Assembly (NCBI GenBank): GCA_023703535.1
Contig: CP097967.1
Coordinates: forward strand, 1,006,030 to 1,070,029
DNA from: SAR86 cluster bacterium
GTDB lineage: Bacteria; Pseudomonadota; Gammaproteobacteria; Magnimaribacterales; TMED112
Direction of reading: 5' to 3'
DNA: 64,000 nt
A program made the translations under genes and the position numbers. Under the pieces are notes generated by a model that searched no databases, had not been told where the DNA came from, and was given only the letters and a program-made list of their open reading frames with translations. Below, piece after piece: positions 7,737 to 17,405 of the stretch. Position 1 is the first letter of the stretch; every line of letters starts with the position of its first letter.

Positions 7737-9349
7737 AAAAAATATTACTTTTTTTATTAGTAGCAGGATTATTGCTCGCTGTTTTTTGGAAAGAACTTTT
7801 TCTTAGTTTTGTAGTTATAACAGGGAAATCTAATGTTTCTGAAAATAAAGAAATTATTTGGGAAAAAGGTCCTGAAAATAGAATAGATGATAGACCTAAC
7901 TTTATTGTTTTTGTTGCTGATGATTTAGGGATTAATGACTTAACATCATTTGGAAGTGGCATTGCAAATGGTAAATTACCAACACCTAATATAGATTTCA
8001 TAGCAAATACAGGAATTAAGTTTTCAAATGCCTATGCAGGAACAGGAATGTGTGCTCCGTCTAGAGCAATGATTGTTACTGGAAGATATGCTACTTCAAC
8101 TGGCTATGAATTCACTCCTTTACCAGATGGTATGGGGAGAAGTCTACAGTTATTTGCTCCATTCCAAAGTGTTGAGGTGAATACAGAAGCTTTAAGATCT
8201 AACCCAAGATTTGAGCTCCAAGGTCTACCAAGCGAAGAGATTACATTTGCTGATCAATTAAGCAAGGCTGGGTATCACACTACACACATTGGTAAATGGC
8301 ATTTAGGTCGCGGTGAAGGTGAACATCCAAATGCCCAAGGGTTTAAAGAGAGTCTTTTAATGGCAAGTGGATTATTTCTTCCAGTAAATGATCCTAATGT
8401 TGTGAATGCATATCTTGATCATGATCCTGTAGATAAATTTTTATGGGCAAGAATGCAATATGCTGCATCTTTTAACCAAGTGAAAATAGGAGAAAATTGG
8501 TTTGAACCAAAAGGATATTTAACTGATTACTATACAAACGAAGCCAGAAAAGTAATTAGAGCTAATAAAAATAGACCATTTCTTCTGTATCTAGCTCACT
8601 GGGGGGTGCATACCCCTTTGCAAGCCTTAAAATCTGATTATGACGCACTTTCAAATATTGAGGATCATACAGAAAGAGTTTATGCGGCTATGATCAAAGC
8701 CTTAGATAGGAGTATTGAAGGGATTTTAGATGAGCTGAATATTCAAGGATTAGCTGATAACACATGGATTATTTTTACAAGTGACAATGGAGGAGCTGGC
8801 TATCTTGGATTGAGATATATTAATGCTCCTTATAGGGGATGGAAGTTAAGTCTTTTTGAAGGAGGAATTAAAGTCCCCCTTATCTTTTGGAAAGAGGGGA
8901 TATCTGAAAAAGAGATTTTTGAAAGAGCAGCACATATTGATATAGCCCCAACAATTTATGCTTTAGCCAAAGAGGCACCAGAACATAACGTTGATGGAAT
9001 AGACTTATTTAGCAACTCATCTGAGGCAAAAGATAGGGCCCTCTTTTGGAGAACTGGACATAATAAAGTTGTTATTAAAGATGGATGGAAACTTCAATTA
9101 TCTGATCATCCAAAGAATGAGTGGTTGTTCAATTTAAATAATGATCCAACTGAAAAAGTCGATTTATCTAAAGAAAATTTAACGAAAGTAGCCGAACTAA
9201 AAACAATATTAAATGAACATCTTAAAAATTCTAAAGAACCTCTTTTTCAATCAAGTCTGAAAGCTAAAATCTCTATAGACAGAACTCTTAAAGAAGTAGT
9301 TGAGGATGGTTGGGAGGAAGATGAAGACTATGTTATGTGGCCTAACTAA
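7733..9349 (+). CDS. Sulfatase (type I), N-terminally membrane-anchored
   Basis: A 538-aa sulfatase coupled to the preceding one by a 4-nt ATGA overlap. The formylglycine site is Cys107 in MCAPSR. VADDLG, IGKWHLGRGEGEHP and FTSDNGGAGY provide the metal- and substrate-site motifs. Residues 1-30 form an uncleaved-looking transmembrane anchor (KKILLFLLVAGLLLAVFW), so the catalytic domain should face the periplasm. The two sulfatases share the core but differ in anchoring and in loop content, which suggests different steps on the same sulfated substrate rather than simple duplication. Confidence 0.93.
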   Translation: MKKILLFLLVAGLLLAVFWKELFLSFVVITGKSNVSENKEIIWEKGPENRIDDRPNFIVFVADDLGINDLTSFGSGIANGKLPTPNIDFIANTGIKFSNAYAGTGMCAPSRAMIVTGRYATSTGYEFTPLPDGMGRSLQLFAPFQSVEVNTEALRSNPRFELQGLPSEEITFADQLSKAGYHTTHIGKWHLGRGEGEHPNAQGFKESLLMASGLFLPVNDPNVVNAYLDHDPVDKFLWARMQYAASFNQVKIGENWFEPKGYLTDYYTNEARKVIRANKNRPFLLYLAHWGVHTPLQALKSDYDALSNIEDHTERVYAAMIKALDRSIEGILDELNIQGLADNTWIIFTSDNGGAGYLGLRYINAPYRGWKLSLFEGGIKVPLIFWKEGISEKEIFERAAHIDIAPTIYALAKEAPEHNVDGIDLFSNSSEAKDRALFWRTGHNKVVIKDGWKLQLSDHPKNEWLFNLNNDPTEKVDLSKENLTKVAELKTILNEHLKNSKEPLFQSSLKAKISIDRTLKEVVEDGWEEDEDYVMWPN

Positions 9350-9401
9350 CTTAATGGCTTTAGCTACCTAATCTTGAGATACTAAATGATAAAATAAAGA
9401 T

Positions 9402-10046
9402 ATGAAAGTTGATTTTTATTTCTCGTACAGAAGTCCGTATTCTTACTTTATTCTTCCTAGATTAAAAAAATTAATAGAAGAATATGATGTGGATGTGAAC
9501 TTTAGATTGGTTTATCCACTAGCTATAAGAAAACCCAGTTTTTTTAAGAATAAAAATATGCTGACCTACTTCTTTTGGCGTCTACTGGACTATCGTAAAG
9601 TTGCAAATAGACATGAAATGCCATTTTTTAGACCTAAACCGGACCCAATTGTGCAAAATATACTCACAGGAAAAATATCATCAGAGCAACCTTATATATT
9701 TTATATTTGTCATTTAGGTCAAGCGGCTCATTATCATGGCCAAGGAATCAACTTTGCACAAGCTTTGTCCAATAAAATATTTGGCAGCAAAGAAGGATGG
9801 TTTGAAAGAAAAAACCTAAGTAAAGTATGTGATTCTGTTGGTTTAAATTTAGATGTTCTTGAAAAAGAGGCTAATGAGCAAGAAGCAAAAATAATTTCTG
9901 ATATTAAATATAACCAAGAGCAGCAGTTAGCTGCAGGTCATCACGGAGTGCCCTTATTAGTACATGGTGATCAGTATTTTTTTGGGCAAGATAAATTTGA
10001 TGAATTCATAAACTTTATGCATAAAAATGGAATGCAAAGAAAGTGA
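9402..10046 (+). CDS. DsbA-family thioredoxin-fold protein (2-hydroxychromene-2-carboxylate isomerase-like)
   Basis: A 214-aa protein with the DSBA/kappa-GST fold. The N-terminal FYFSYRSPYSYF has Ser where DsbA has its CxxC, as in HCCA isomerases and kappa-class glutathione transferases. The cis-proline loop appears as HGVPLLV near residue 185, with the following FFGQDKFDEF. It is therefore probably a glutathione-dependent isomerase or transferase, not a disulfide oxidase. The substrate is unknown. Its stop overlaps the GTG start of the glycosylase by 4 nt, implying a shared transcript. Confidence 0.75.
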   Translation: MKVDFYFSYRSPYSYFILPRLKKLIEEYDVDVNFRLVYPLAIRKPSFFKNKNMLTYFFWRLLDYRKVANRHEMPFFRPKPDPIVQNILTGKISSEQPYIFYICHLGQAAHYHGQGINFAQALSNKIFGSKEGWFERKNLSKVCDSVGLNLDVLEKEANEQEAKIISDIKYNQEQQLAAGHHGVPLLVHGDQYFFGQDKFDEFINFMHKNGMQRK

Positions 10047-10639
10047 ACAAAGGTGTTTATGACGAGGGAGTTAAGCACCTTCTTAAAGTTGAACCTAATT
10101 TTAAAAAAATCCTTCCAGAAGAAGAAATAAACTTCTTTGTTCGTCCTCAAGGTTTTGCTGGTATTTTGCACCTTGTAATTGAACAACAAGTTTCAGTCCA
10201 ATCTGCTAATGCAATTAAAAAAAAGGTGCAGGCATTAATGAGCAATGTTAATTCTCAAAGCTTTATGAAGTTGTCTGTAAGTAAATTAAGAAATGCGGGC
10301 CTAAGTAGACCAAAAATTTCGTATTTAAAGGGTATTGCAACTGAAGAAATAAATGGCAATTTGAATTACTCCAATATTGCAAAAATGGAGGATGAGGAGG
10401 CAAGAATTTATTTATGCCAGTTTAAAGGTATAGGGAAATGGACAGCTGATTGCTATCTTATGGCCTCTTTAGATCGACCAGATGTTTGGCCAGAAAATGA
10501 TATTGGTCTTCAAGAAGGGGTAAAAAGACTAAAAGATCTGAAAGAACGGCCAAGCATTGAGGATATGACTTCGATAGCAAGAGATTGGCGTCCTTTCAGA
10601 TCGGTTGCTGCTAACCTTATATGGGCAGACTACGATTGA
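10043..10639 (+). CDS. DNA-3-methyladenine glycosylase, AlkA/HhH-GPD type
   Basis: A 198-aa base-excision-repair glycosylase of the helix-hairpin-helix GPD superfamily, which removes alkylated purines. The hairpin reads FKGIGKWTADCY, and the catalytic Asp lies in VWPENDIGLQ at the expected distance. It lacks the N-terminal beta domain of E. coli AlkA, as many compact homologues do. The start is a GTG at 10043 overlapping the upstream stop (GTGA), and no in-frame ATG gives a better N-terminus. No C-terminal [4Fe-4S] cysteine cluster is present, which rules out endonuclease III or MutY. Confidence 0.85.
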   Translation: MNKGVYDEGVKHLLKVEPNFKKILPEEEINFFVRPQGFAGILHLVIEQQVSVQSANAIKKKVQALMSNVNSQSFMKLSVSKLRNAGLSRPKISYLKGIATEEINGNLNYSNIAKMEDEEARIYLCQFKGIGKWTADCYLMASLDRPDVWPENDIGLQEGVKRLKDLKERPSIEDMTSIARDWRPFRSVAANLIWADYD

Positions 10640-10682
10640 ACTCTTATCTTCCTGTCATCTTCTTAGACTGGTAGAAATAAAA

Positions 10683-11879
10683 TTAGTTCAATTTTTTTAC
10701 GACTTTTGAAAATATTTCCATACATCTCTCTAAATTTTCGAGGTTAGGAAATGTTGGAGCAATTCTAATATTGCTATTTTTAGGATCTTTTTGATAAGGA
10801 AAGCAAGAACCTATTGGCAAAAGCTTTAGACCTAACTTTGAACAGTGTTCAATTATTTGCTCAGCATTAGAGTTTGATGATTCATATGAGATAAAGTAGC
10901 CACCAGATGGCTGAATATAATCGCAGAAACCGTCTTTTTTTAGTTCATCAAGGTATTTTTCAACTAATTCAAATTTTGGCAGTATAACCTCTTTTAAACT
11001 CTCCATTTGACTTTGTAGAGAGCTTTTTTTGAAATAATTTACATGCATTCCCTGATTTAATTTATTTGGACCTGGAGTTAATGAATTTCTATATTCTATA
11101 AACTTTGAAATATTTAATTCACTACTTGCAAAAAAAGCCAGCCCTGAACCTGCAAGTGTAATCTTTGATGTCGAACCAACAATAAATAAATTATCTTTTA
11201 AATCATACTCATCTGCCAACTTCATCACAGGTGTTTGGTTTATAGTATCTCTGAAATCATGACAAGCATAAGCATTATCCCAAAGAACCATAAAATTTCT
11301 TTTTTTGTTAGCAATTAACTCAAAGATTTCTTTTACATTTTGATCAGAGTAAACATGTCCAGTAGGATTTGAGTGTCTTGGGACACAGACTATTCCACTA
11401 ATATCATCGTCTTTGGAAATAAGGCCACTAATCACATTAAGATCAGGGCCATCGTCTTGAAATGGCATTGGAATCATTTCAACACCAAAATTTTCAAGAA
11501 GTTTGAAGTGTCTGTCATATCCAGGTACGGGACACAAAAACTTAGTTTTTTCTGACAATTTACTCTTAGGAAATCCAAGATGGTAAGCGCATGAAACTAA
11601 CTGTTGCATTATAGTTAGAGACGAATTGTCTAGAGCTATTGTTTCGTCAAACTCTGTTGAAAGAATTTGTGCACCAAGTTTTCTTGCAGAAGGTATGCCT
11701 TCTGGATTTCCATAATTTCTAAGATCAATTCCATCCATTTCAAAGGGAATTTCAATATGCTTAAAATTCTTTTGAGTAACATTAAGCTGATCAGCAGATG
11801 GCTTTCCTCTTGTTAAATCAAAAGAAACTTTATCATCAAGCCAAGGGAGTTCAGACTTAATTTGTTCTAAAATACTCAT
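10683..11879 (-). CDS. PLP-dependent aminotransferase class I/II (MocR-like aspartate aminotransferase group)
   Basis: A 398-aa fold-type I aminotransferase without a GntR DNA-binding domain. The start region FDLTRGKPSADQL and the central VPRHSNPTGHVYSD are typical of the group assigned to PF12897 (1-gamma aspartate aminotransferases). The PLP lysine is in VGSTSKITLAGSGLAFF. Aspartate or a related amino acid is the probable donor, but specificity is not certain from motifs. Its ATG abuts the ATG of divergent rmuC with no base between them, so each gene's upstream signals must lie within the other's coding region. Confidence 0.82.
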   Translation of the reverse strand: MSILEQIKSELPWLDDKVSFDLTRGKPSADQLNVTQKNFKHIEIPFEMDGIDLRNYGNPEGIPSARKLGAQILSTEFDETIALDNSSLTIMQQLVSCAYHLGFPKSKLSEKTKFLCPVPGYDRHFKLLENFGVEMIPMPFQDDGPDLNVISGLISKDDDISGIVCVPRHSNPTGHVYSDQNVKEIFELIANKKRNFMVLWDNAYACHDFRDTINQTPVMKLADEYDLKDNLFIVGSTSKITLAGSGLAFFASSELNISKFIEYRNSLTPGPNKLNQGMHVNYFKKSSLQSQMESLKEVILPKFELVEKYLDELKKDGFCDYIQPSGGYFISYESSNSNAEQIIEHCSKLGLKLLPIGSCFPYQKDPKNSNIRIAPTFPNLENLERCMEIFSKVVKKLN

Positions 11880-12974
11880 ATGGAATCTGGTTTTTTAATT
11901 GCTGCGGTAATACTTTTTGTATTTTCCACATTAGTACTTACTATTTTACTTGTACTACAGAGAAATTCTAACCTCAAACCAGAAGAGTTTTCAGAAACAA
12001 TTGAAAATATTTACAAAAAAAGAGAAGAAGAATTTAAAGTCTCATCAAAAGAAAGTATTGAAAAGATTATAGACCCGCTTAGAGAACGGATGAAAGAGTA
12101 TGAGACAGAAATTAGAAAAAATTCTGAGCAACAGATAAAAATTCATGCTCAAACAAAAACAACTATTGACGGGTTAATAGAACAAACAAATCAAATAACA
12201 TCAGATACTACAAATCTTGCAAATGCTTTGAGAGGTGACAGCAAAACTCAAGGGGATTACGGCGAAATGACTTTAAAACTCTTATTTGATAAATCAGGGT
12301 TAGAGGAAGATTTACATTATGTTCTGCAAGAAAACTATAAGGTCAGCGATGGTGAGGGTTTAAAAGATCAAAGACCAGACGCAATAGTATACCTTCCTCA
12401 TGAAAGACACTTGGTAATTGATTCAAAGTTTTCATTTCGAGCATATTATGACTATTGTTCAGTGGGCGACGAGAAAGAAAGAGATAAATTTGGCAAACTT
12501 CATTCACAAAGAGTAAAAGAGAGAATAAAAGAGTTAAGCGAGAAAAAATACAGCGATATAAAAGAATTAAAAACACCTGGAATGACTTTTTTATTCATTG
12601 GAATTGATGATGCATTAAATATAGCTCTTAAATATGATAATTCCTTACTTTCCTTTGCAACTCAGAAAAATATTGCCCTTCTAAGTCCTACTCAACTACA
12701 TATGGCATTACATATGTTTGAAAATTTATGGAGGATCGACAAACAAAGTGAACAAGCATTCAAAATTTATGAAGAAGCTAGAAAGTTAGTAGAAAAATTA
12801 GCTGGATTTGTAGATTCTATGGATAGTCTTGGAAATACAATCGCATTAAGTCAGAAGAAATTTACAGACGCTAAGAATAAGCTAGTAGATGGAACAGGAT
12901 CAATAAGTTCAAGAATAAATAAACTTATTTCACTCGGAGAAAAAGAAACAAAAAAAATTAAAAATGATGATTGA
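11880..12974 (+). CDS. rmuC: DNA recombination protein RmuC
   Basis: The 364-aa protein has an N-terminal membrane helix (residues 5-25), a coiled-coil stretch (about 35-110) and then the RmuC nuclease-like domain. That domain is marked by GDYGEMTLKLLFDKSG, DQRPDAIVYLPHERHLVIDSK and the DxK-type core. RmuC limits inversions at short repeats and is thought to cut or process DNA at stalled replication. The start is directly adjacent to the divergent aminotransferase start. The 3' end overlaps the next gene by 11 nt. Confidence 0.93.
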   Translation: MESGFLIAAVILFVFSTLVLTILLVLQRNSNLKPEEFSETIENIYKKREEEFKVSSKESIEKIIDPLRERMKEYETEIRKNSEQQIKIHAQTKTTIDGLIEQTNQITSDTTNLANALRGDSKTQGDYGEMTLKLLFDKSGLEEDLHYVLQENYKVSDGEGLKDQRPDAIVYLPHERHLVIDSKFSFRAYYDYCSVGDEKERDKFGKLHSQRVKERIKELSEKKYSDIKELKTPGMTFLFIGIDDALNIALKYDNSLLSFATQKNIALLSPTQLHMALHMFENLWRIDKQSEQAFKIYEEARKLVEKLAGFVDSMDSLGNTIALSQKKFTDAKNKLVDGTGSISSRINKLISLGEKETKKIKNDD

Positions 12975-13755
12975 ATTTCTTATTTATCCTCTAATAGGTA
13001 TAGTTGCTGGTTTTTTAGCTGGTTTTTTTGGGGTTGGTGGAGGTTTAGTAATTGTTCCATCATTGCATTTTCTCTACTCCTCAATGGGTTACTCTGATGA
13101 AATTAGTATCCCTCTATCTTTAGGTACAGCATTAGCTTGTATTGTAATTAATTCACTTTCAGCAATAAGCGTGCATTTGAAAAATAAAACTATTTTGTGG
13201 GAAAGCTTTCTTAAAATATTCTTTGGTCTGGTTATAGGTTCTTTGTTTGGAGCATTAATTTCAACCAATGCTGACAAAGAAGTTTTTAAGAAAGTTTTTG
13301 CTTTGTTTATCTTTCTGGTATCTATGAGAATGTTTTTTAAAATTAAAGATTCTGAAAAAGATGCACAAATTAATGTTTTTATTGCTGCGCCTTACGGAGG
13401 AGCAGTTGGACTAATTTCAACAATGTTTGCTGTAGGAGGAGGAATCTTTATTGGCCCTTTTTTAAGGCTTATGGGAAAAAAAATGAAAAATGCAGTAGCA
13501 ACATCTGTGGCCCTTACCCTACCAGTTGGTATTTTTGGTTCAATTTCCTATGTTCTTTTAGGTTTGGATGCTAAAGACCTTCCAGATTTTTCTTTTGGTT
13601 ATGTTAATTATTTAAGTTTGTTTGCAATAGCAATCTTTAGTTCCTTTGCTTCTAGATTTGGAGCAAAAATGACTCAAAAAGTTGATGATAAAATTTTTCA
13701 GAGGCTATATGCTTTTCAACTAGTTCCTATTTTTATTTACTGGGTATTTGCTTAA
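12964..13755 (+). CDS. TauE/SafE-family sulfite/organosulfonate exporter-type permease
   Basis: A 263-aa integral membrane protein with about eight hydrophobic segments and the two family glycine-rich repeats: AGFFGVGGGLVIVPSL near the N-terminus and STMFAVGGGIFIGP in the second half. TauE/SafE proteins are assigned to export of sulfite, sulfoacetate or similar anions, although many members have other or unknown substrates. It overlaps rmuC by 11 nt and lgt by 1 nt (TAATG). An ATG three bases on (12967) is an equally possible start. Confidence 0.85.
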   Translation: MMIEFLIYPLIGIVAGFLAGFFGVGGGLVIVPSLHFLYSSMGYSDEISIPLSLGTALACIVINSLSAISVHLKNKTILWESFLKIFFGLVIGSLFGALISTNADKEVFKKVFALFIFLVSMRMFFKIKDSEKDAQINVFIAAPYGGAVGLISTMFAVGGGIFIGPFLRLMGKKMKNAVATSVALTLPVGIFGSISYVLLGLDAKDLPDFSFGYVNYLSLFAIAIFSSFASRFGAKMTQKVDDKIFQRLYAFQLVPIFIYWVFA

Positions 13756-14588
13756 TGATTAATTATCCTGATATAAATCCAGTAGCAATTTCAATTCCAT
13801 TTTCAGGGTTCTGGGGCAATTCAATAGATATCCATTGGTATGCTTTGGCATATGTTGTTGGAGCTTACTTAATTTATTTTCATATGCTTAGCACTAGAGA
13901 AAAGTTTGGCATTAACCTAGATAACGAAAAGGTATCAGATTTAGTTATTACTTACGGCCTTTTTTTTGGTGCTGTTATAGGCGGAAGATTGGGTCATGTG
14001 TTGTTCTATGATTTTCATCTTCAATTGCAAGATCCAATTTATTTTTTAAAAATTTGGGAAGGAGGTATGTCCTTTCATGGTGGTTTAATTGGGGTGATGG
14101 TAGCAATCTATTTTTTTGCAAAATCTAATGGATATAAATTTTTTCAAATATCAGATTGGTTATGTGTTTCAGTCCCAATAGCACTTTTTTTAGGAAGGAT
14201 AGCTAACTTTATTAATGCTGAGCTTTACGGTCGTCCCACTGATATATCTTGGGGAATGATTTTCCCCTCTGATCCTGAACAACTTGTTCGTCATCCTTCT
14301 CAGATCTATGAAGCAATATTAGAGGGATTTTTATTATTTTTAATTTTAAATTTTTTTATTAAAAGTAAAAAAATTGGAAACTATTCAGCCTTCTTTTTGA
14401 TTGGCTATGCAGTGGCTAGATTTATCGCAGAAATATTTAAACAACCAGATTACGTATGGGGAGGAGAATTTTTACTCTTAAGTTTCTTAACACAAGGCCA
14501 ATTATTATCTATTCCTATGTTAATATTAGGACTCATAATTCTTTACAGAAATAATGAATCAATATCTAGATTTACTAAAAAAAGTTAG
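13755..14588 (+). CDS. lgt: Prolipoprotein diacylglyceryl transferase
   Basis: A 277-aa membrane enzyme that moves diacylglycerol from phosphatidylglycerol to the lipobox Cys of prolipoproteins, the first step of lipoprotein maturation. The diagnostic motif [16 protein letters not shown] lies around residue 150. [11 protein letters not shown] and [13 protein letters not shown] are also present. It serves the lipoprotein encoded at 3473. It starts inside the previous stop (TAATG), and its last 35 nt overlap thyA. Confidence 0.96.
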   Translation: MINYPDINPVAISIPFSGFWGNSIDIHWYALAYVVGAYLIYFHMLSTREKFGINLDNEKVSDLVITYGLFFGAVIGGRLGHVLFYDFHLQLQDPIYFLKIWEGGMSFHGGLIGVMVAIYFFAKSNGYKFFQISDWLCVSVPIALFLGRIANFINAELYGRPTDISWGMIFPSDPEQLVRHPSQIYEAILEGFLLFLILNFFIKSKKIGNYSAFFLIGYAVARFIAEIFKQPDYVWGGEFLLLSFLTQGQLLSIPMLILGLIILYRNNESISRFTKKS

Positions 14589-15342
14589 ACAAGAGGGAAA
14601 GGAGAAAGGTGACAGAACAGGCACTGGAACCATCTCAGTTTTTGGATACCAAATGAGATATGATTTATCTCAAAACTTCCCATTACTTACAACCAAAAAA
14701 GTTCATTTTAAGTCTATGGCCTATGAACTTTTATGGTTTTTAAAGGGTGATACAAATATTAATTTTCTTAAAGATAATGGGGTTTCCATTTGGGATGAAT
14801 GGGCTGATGATAATGGTGATTTAGGTCCTGTCTACGGTAAGCAGTGGAGAAAATGGGAAGGTCTGAATGGCGCTCATGATCAAATCAAACAAGTGATAGA
14901 ACAAATAAAATCTAACCCTAACAGCAGAAGACATATTGTGAGTGCATGGAATGTAAGTGATATACAGAGCATGGCTTTAGCTCCATGTCATATATTATTT
15001 CAATTTTATGTTGTTGAAGGAAAGTTATCTTGCCAACTTTATCAGAGAAGTGCTGATATTTTCTTGGGAGTCCCGTTTAATATTGCATCATATGCACTGC
15101 TTACACATATGGTTGCTAAAGTATGTAATCTTGAAGTGGGAGAATTTATTCACACCCTTGGCGATGCTCATTTGTATAAGAATCATCTTGAACAAGCAGA
15201 TGAACAGCTATCAAGGACCCCTCTTACGCCACCACAAATAAAAATTAAATCAAGAAATAATATTGATGATTTTGTTTATGAGGACTTTGAACTTATAAAT
15301 TATGAGCATCATCCTCATATAGCTGCAAAAGTTGCAGTATGA
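14554..15342 (+). CDS. thyA: Thymidylate synthase
   Basis: A 262-aa ThyA converts dUMP to dTMP with methylenetetrahydrofolate. The catalytic Cys145 is in [12 protein letters not shown], the N-terminal [18 protein letters not shown] binds phosphate, and [18 protein letters not shown] is intact. The start [11 protein letters not shown] matches the family exactly even though it lies 35 nt inside lgt. It overlaps folA by 4 nt (ATGA), which couples dTMP synthesis to regeneration of its folate cofactor. Confidence 0.97.
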   Translation: MNQYLDLLKKVRQEGKEKGDRTGTGTISVFGYQMRYDLSQNFPLLTTKKVHFKSMAYELLWFLKGDTNINFLKDNGVSIWDEWADDNGDLGPVYGKQWRKWEGLNGAHDQIKQVIEQIKSNPNSRRHIVSAWNVSDIQSMALAPCHILFQFYVVEGKLSCQLYQRSADIFLGVPFNIASYALLTHMVAKVCNLEVGEFIHTLGDAHLYKNHLEQADEQLSRTPLTPPQIKIKSRNNIDDFVYEDFELINYEHHPHIAAKVAV

Positions 15343-15842
15343 TTATTTCAATTCTCGTTGCTATGAACGAAGAGCTTCTCATAGGGGTCAATAATGATTT
15401 GCCATGGAAATTACAAGACGATCTGGAACACTTTAAAAATTATTCGCTTAATAAACCAATAATTATGGGGAGAAAGACGTTTGAATCAATCGGAAGACCA
15501 TTGCCAAATAGAAAAAATATCGTTGTTTCTTCGTCAATGAACGAACAAGACGGCATTAAGATTTTTAACAATCTAAATGATGCTATAGCTTTTTCAAAAA
15601 AATATAACGAAGAAAATGATATTGATGAGATTATTTTAATTGGGGGTGCTAAAGTCTTTGCTGAAGGCCTTAAGCAAACCACAAAACTTGTTATTAGCTG
15701 GGTAGATGCAAACAGCATTAAAGGAGATGTTTACTTTCCTGAATTTAATAAACAAGAATGGAGGGAAGTTGATTCAAAAAAATTCTTTAAATCAGAAAAA
15801 AATCAGTATGATTTTGAAATAAAAGAATATTTAAGAAAGTGA
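15339..15842 (+). CDS. folA: Dihydrofolate reductase
   Basis: The 167-aa DHFR regenerates tetrahydrofolate after the thymidylate synthase reaction. The sequence shows the family start ([14 protein letters not shown]), [16 protein letters not shown] with the substrate-binding acid, [23 protein letters not shown] and ILIGGAKVF. It is coupled to thyA by ATGA. Its 3' end overlaps the convergent TPR gene by 12 nt. Confidence 0.96.
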   Translation: MIISILVAMNEELLIGVNNDLPWKLQDDLEHFKNYSLNKPIIMGRKTFESIGRPLPNRKNIVVSSSMNEQDGIKIFNNLNDAIAFSKKYNEENDIDEIILIGGAKVFAEGLKQTTKLVISWVDANSIKGDVYFPEFNKQEWREVDSKKFFKSEKNQYDFEIKEYLRK

Positions 15843-17405
15843 TTGTTTTCTTAATTCTAGATTTCTAACTCTTTCTTGTTCCGCATCAGTGTAACGCAGC
15901 CAAGCCTTAGCAGATTTCTTTACACTTTCTTTGTCACTTTCTCTTATTTGCTTAAATATCTCTCTTGCCTCATCAAATCTTTGTAGTTCAAAATATGCTT
16001 GGCCTAAAGTAAGCTGTGCAAAATCTACGTTTTTAAGATTCCCTTTTTTGATTCCTTTATTAATTGCCTCAACAGCTTTATCAATTCTATTCTGTTGATA
16101 ATGTAGGTTTCCAATAGCGATAAAAGCTTCACCATCATCGGTAATTTTCGCTAACTTTTCATAAACTTCAATAGCTGCATCTCGTTCTTTTGCTGCTCTT
16201 AGTGCTTGAGCTAAGATAGTTAAATTTCTTTTGTCTTCCTCTAAAAAAGGCTTATCTTCAGGATCGTTTGCCATATCAGTTCCAGGCCTTACAAAACCAG
16301 GTCCATAAACATCTAAACAAACCATCTCTTCGATAAAATTACCCCTTCTATCTTTCTTAAATTCACCATTTTCATCTAACACCTTTCCAATAGCACAGTC
16401 CTGTTCGACTACTACAGTCCCCTCAACTGATGTTAGGCCAGTTAAAATTACTTCTGCCCCCCAATATGGATTGTCAGAGCCAATTAACATTTGAGCTAAT
16501 GATTGAAATTCACCTGGTTTGTTAAGAAGCTGCTTAGTATATGCAGTTTTAAGCAAATAAACGTAATCCTCTTGTCTATCTAAGTCATTATATAGACCTG
16601 CTAAATTGATGAAATATTTCTTCTTAGGATACAGCTCTAATGCTTCCTCATAAAAAGGCACCTGCTCATATCGAAGTCCAAGATCGGTATGTGTGGCAAA
16701 TAAAATATTGAACCAATTTTCTCTAAATGTAATACCAGTTTCATCAGCAAGACGTTTAGCCTCCATGATTACGTTAAATGACTTTTGAGTGTCCCCTTTT
16801 ATGTAATATGCCTGAGATAAGAATACATAAGCTTGAGGAGTCGGCTCAGGAGTTGTTTTAAACCATATTTTTAAATATCTAATTCCGCCATCAACGTCTT
16901 CTTCAGATAGGGCTAACTGCGCTAACGTATAGTAAGCTGCAAGTTTAATTTGTGGAGTTGCATCTTCCTCTTTAACTAATTTTAAATAGTTACTTCTTGC
17001 AGCTGACATATTATCGTTATAAGCAAGATTTAGATAAGCTTGATAATACCAAACCATAGATCTGTCATAACTTTTCATATCAGCTAAACCTTTCTTCAAA
17101 ACATCAACTTCTTGTTGTGCGATTTTTACAAATTTCGCAATATCTTTATCAAGTGCTTTAGCTTGCTCTTCTTTTTTCTCTTTTCGTAAAATAGTTTGAG
17201 CTTCTTCGTATTGTCCAGCTAAGTCTAAATTTTCAACTACTTTTGTAACCCTTCTTGCAACAGAAGTTGCTAGAACTTTTGATCTTCTAACTTGCATCTT
17301 TCTTTTTTCTTTCTCACTCGCTAATTCTGGTAAACCATCGACCTCATCAGCATAAAAATCAAAAGAAAATGCAAAAACAATTAATAAAAGTAACCTGCTA
17401 AACAT
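15831..17405 (-). CDS. TPR-repeat periplasmic protein of the TonB2-type system
   Basis: A 524-aa secreted protein (signal peptide MFSRLLLLIVFAFSF) rich in tetratricopeptide repeats, clear at AYVFLSQAYYIKGDTQKSF and in three consecutive units from about residue 400 (ERDAAIEVYEKLAKI, FIAIGNLHYQQNRIDKAVE, DFAQLTLGQAYFELQRFDEARE). In Vibrio, Shewanella and relatives a TPR protein closes the same gene order, so it probably helps the TonB complex engage its outer-membrane partners. The tail is highly charged. Last gene of the six-gene operon; its start overlaps the tonB stop by 1 nt. Confidence 0.85.
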   Translation of the reverse strand: MFSRLLLLIVFAFSFDFYADEVDGLPELASEKEKRKMQVRRSKVLATSVARRVTKVVENLDLAGQYEEAQTILRKEKKEEQAKALDKDIAKFVKIAQQEVDVLKKGLADMKSYDRSMVWYYQAYLNLAYNDNMSAARSNYLKLVKEEDATPQIKLAAYYTLAQLALSEEDVDGGIRYLKIWFKTTPEPTPQAYVFLSQAYYIKGDTQKSFNVIMEAKRLADETGITFRENWFNILFATHTDLGLRYEQVPFYEEALELYPKKKYFINLAGLYNDLDRQEDYVYLLKTAYTKQLLNKPGEFQSLAQMLIGSDNPYWGAEVILTGLTSVEGTVVVEQDCAIGKVLDENGEFKKDRRGNFIEEMVCLDVYGPGFVRPGTDMANDPEDKPFLEEDKRNLTILAQALRAAKERDAAIEVYEKLAKITDDGEAFIAIGNLHYQQNRIDKAVEAINKGIKKGNLKNVDFAQLTLGQAYFELQRFDEAREIFKQIRESDKESVKKSAKAWLRYTDAEQERVRNLELRKQSLS

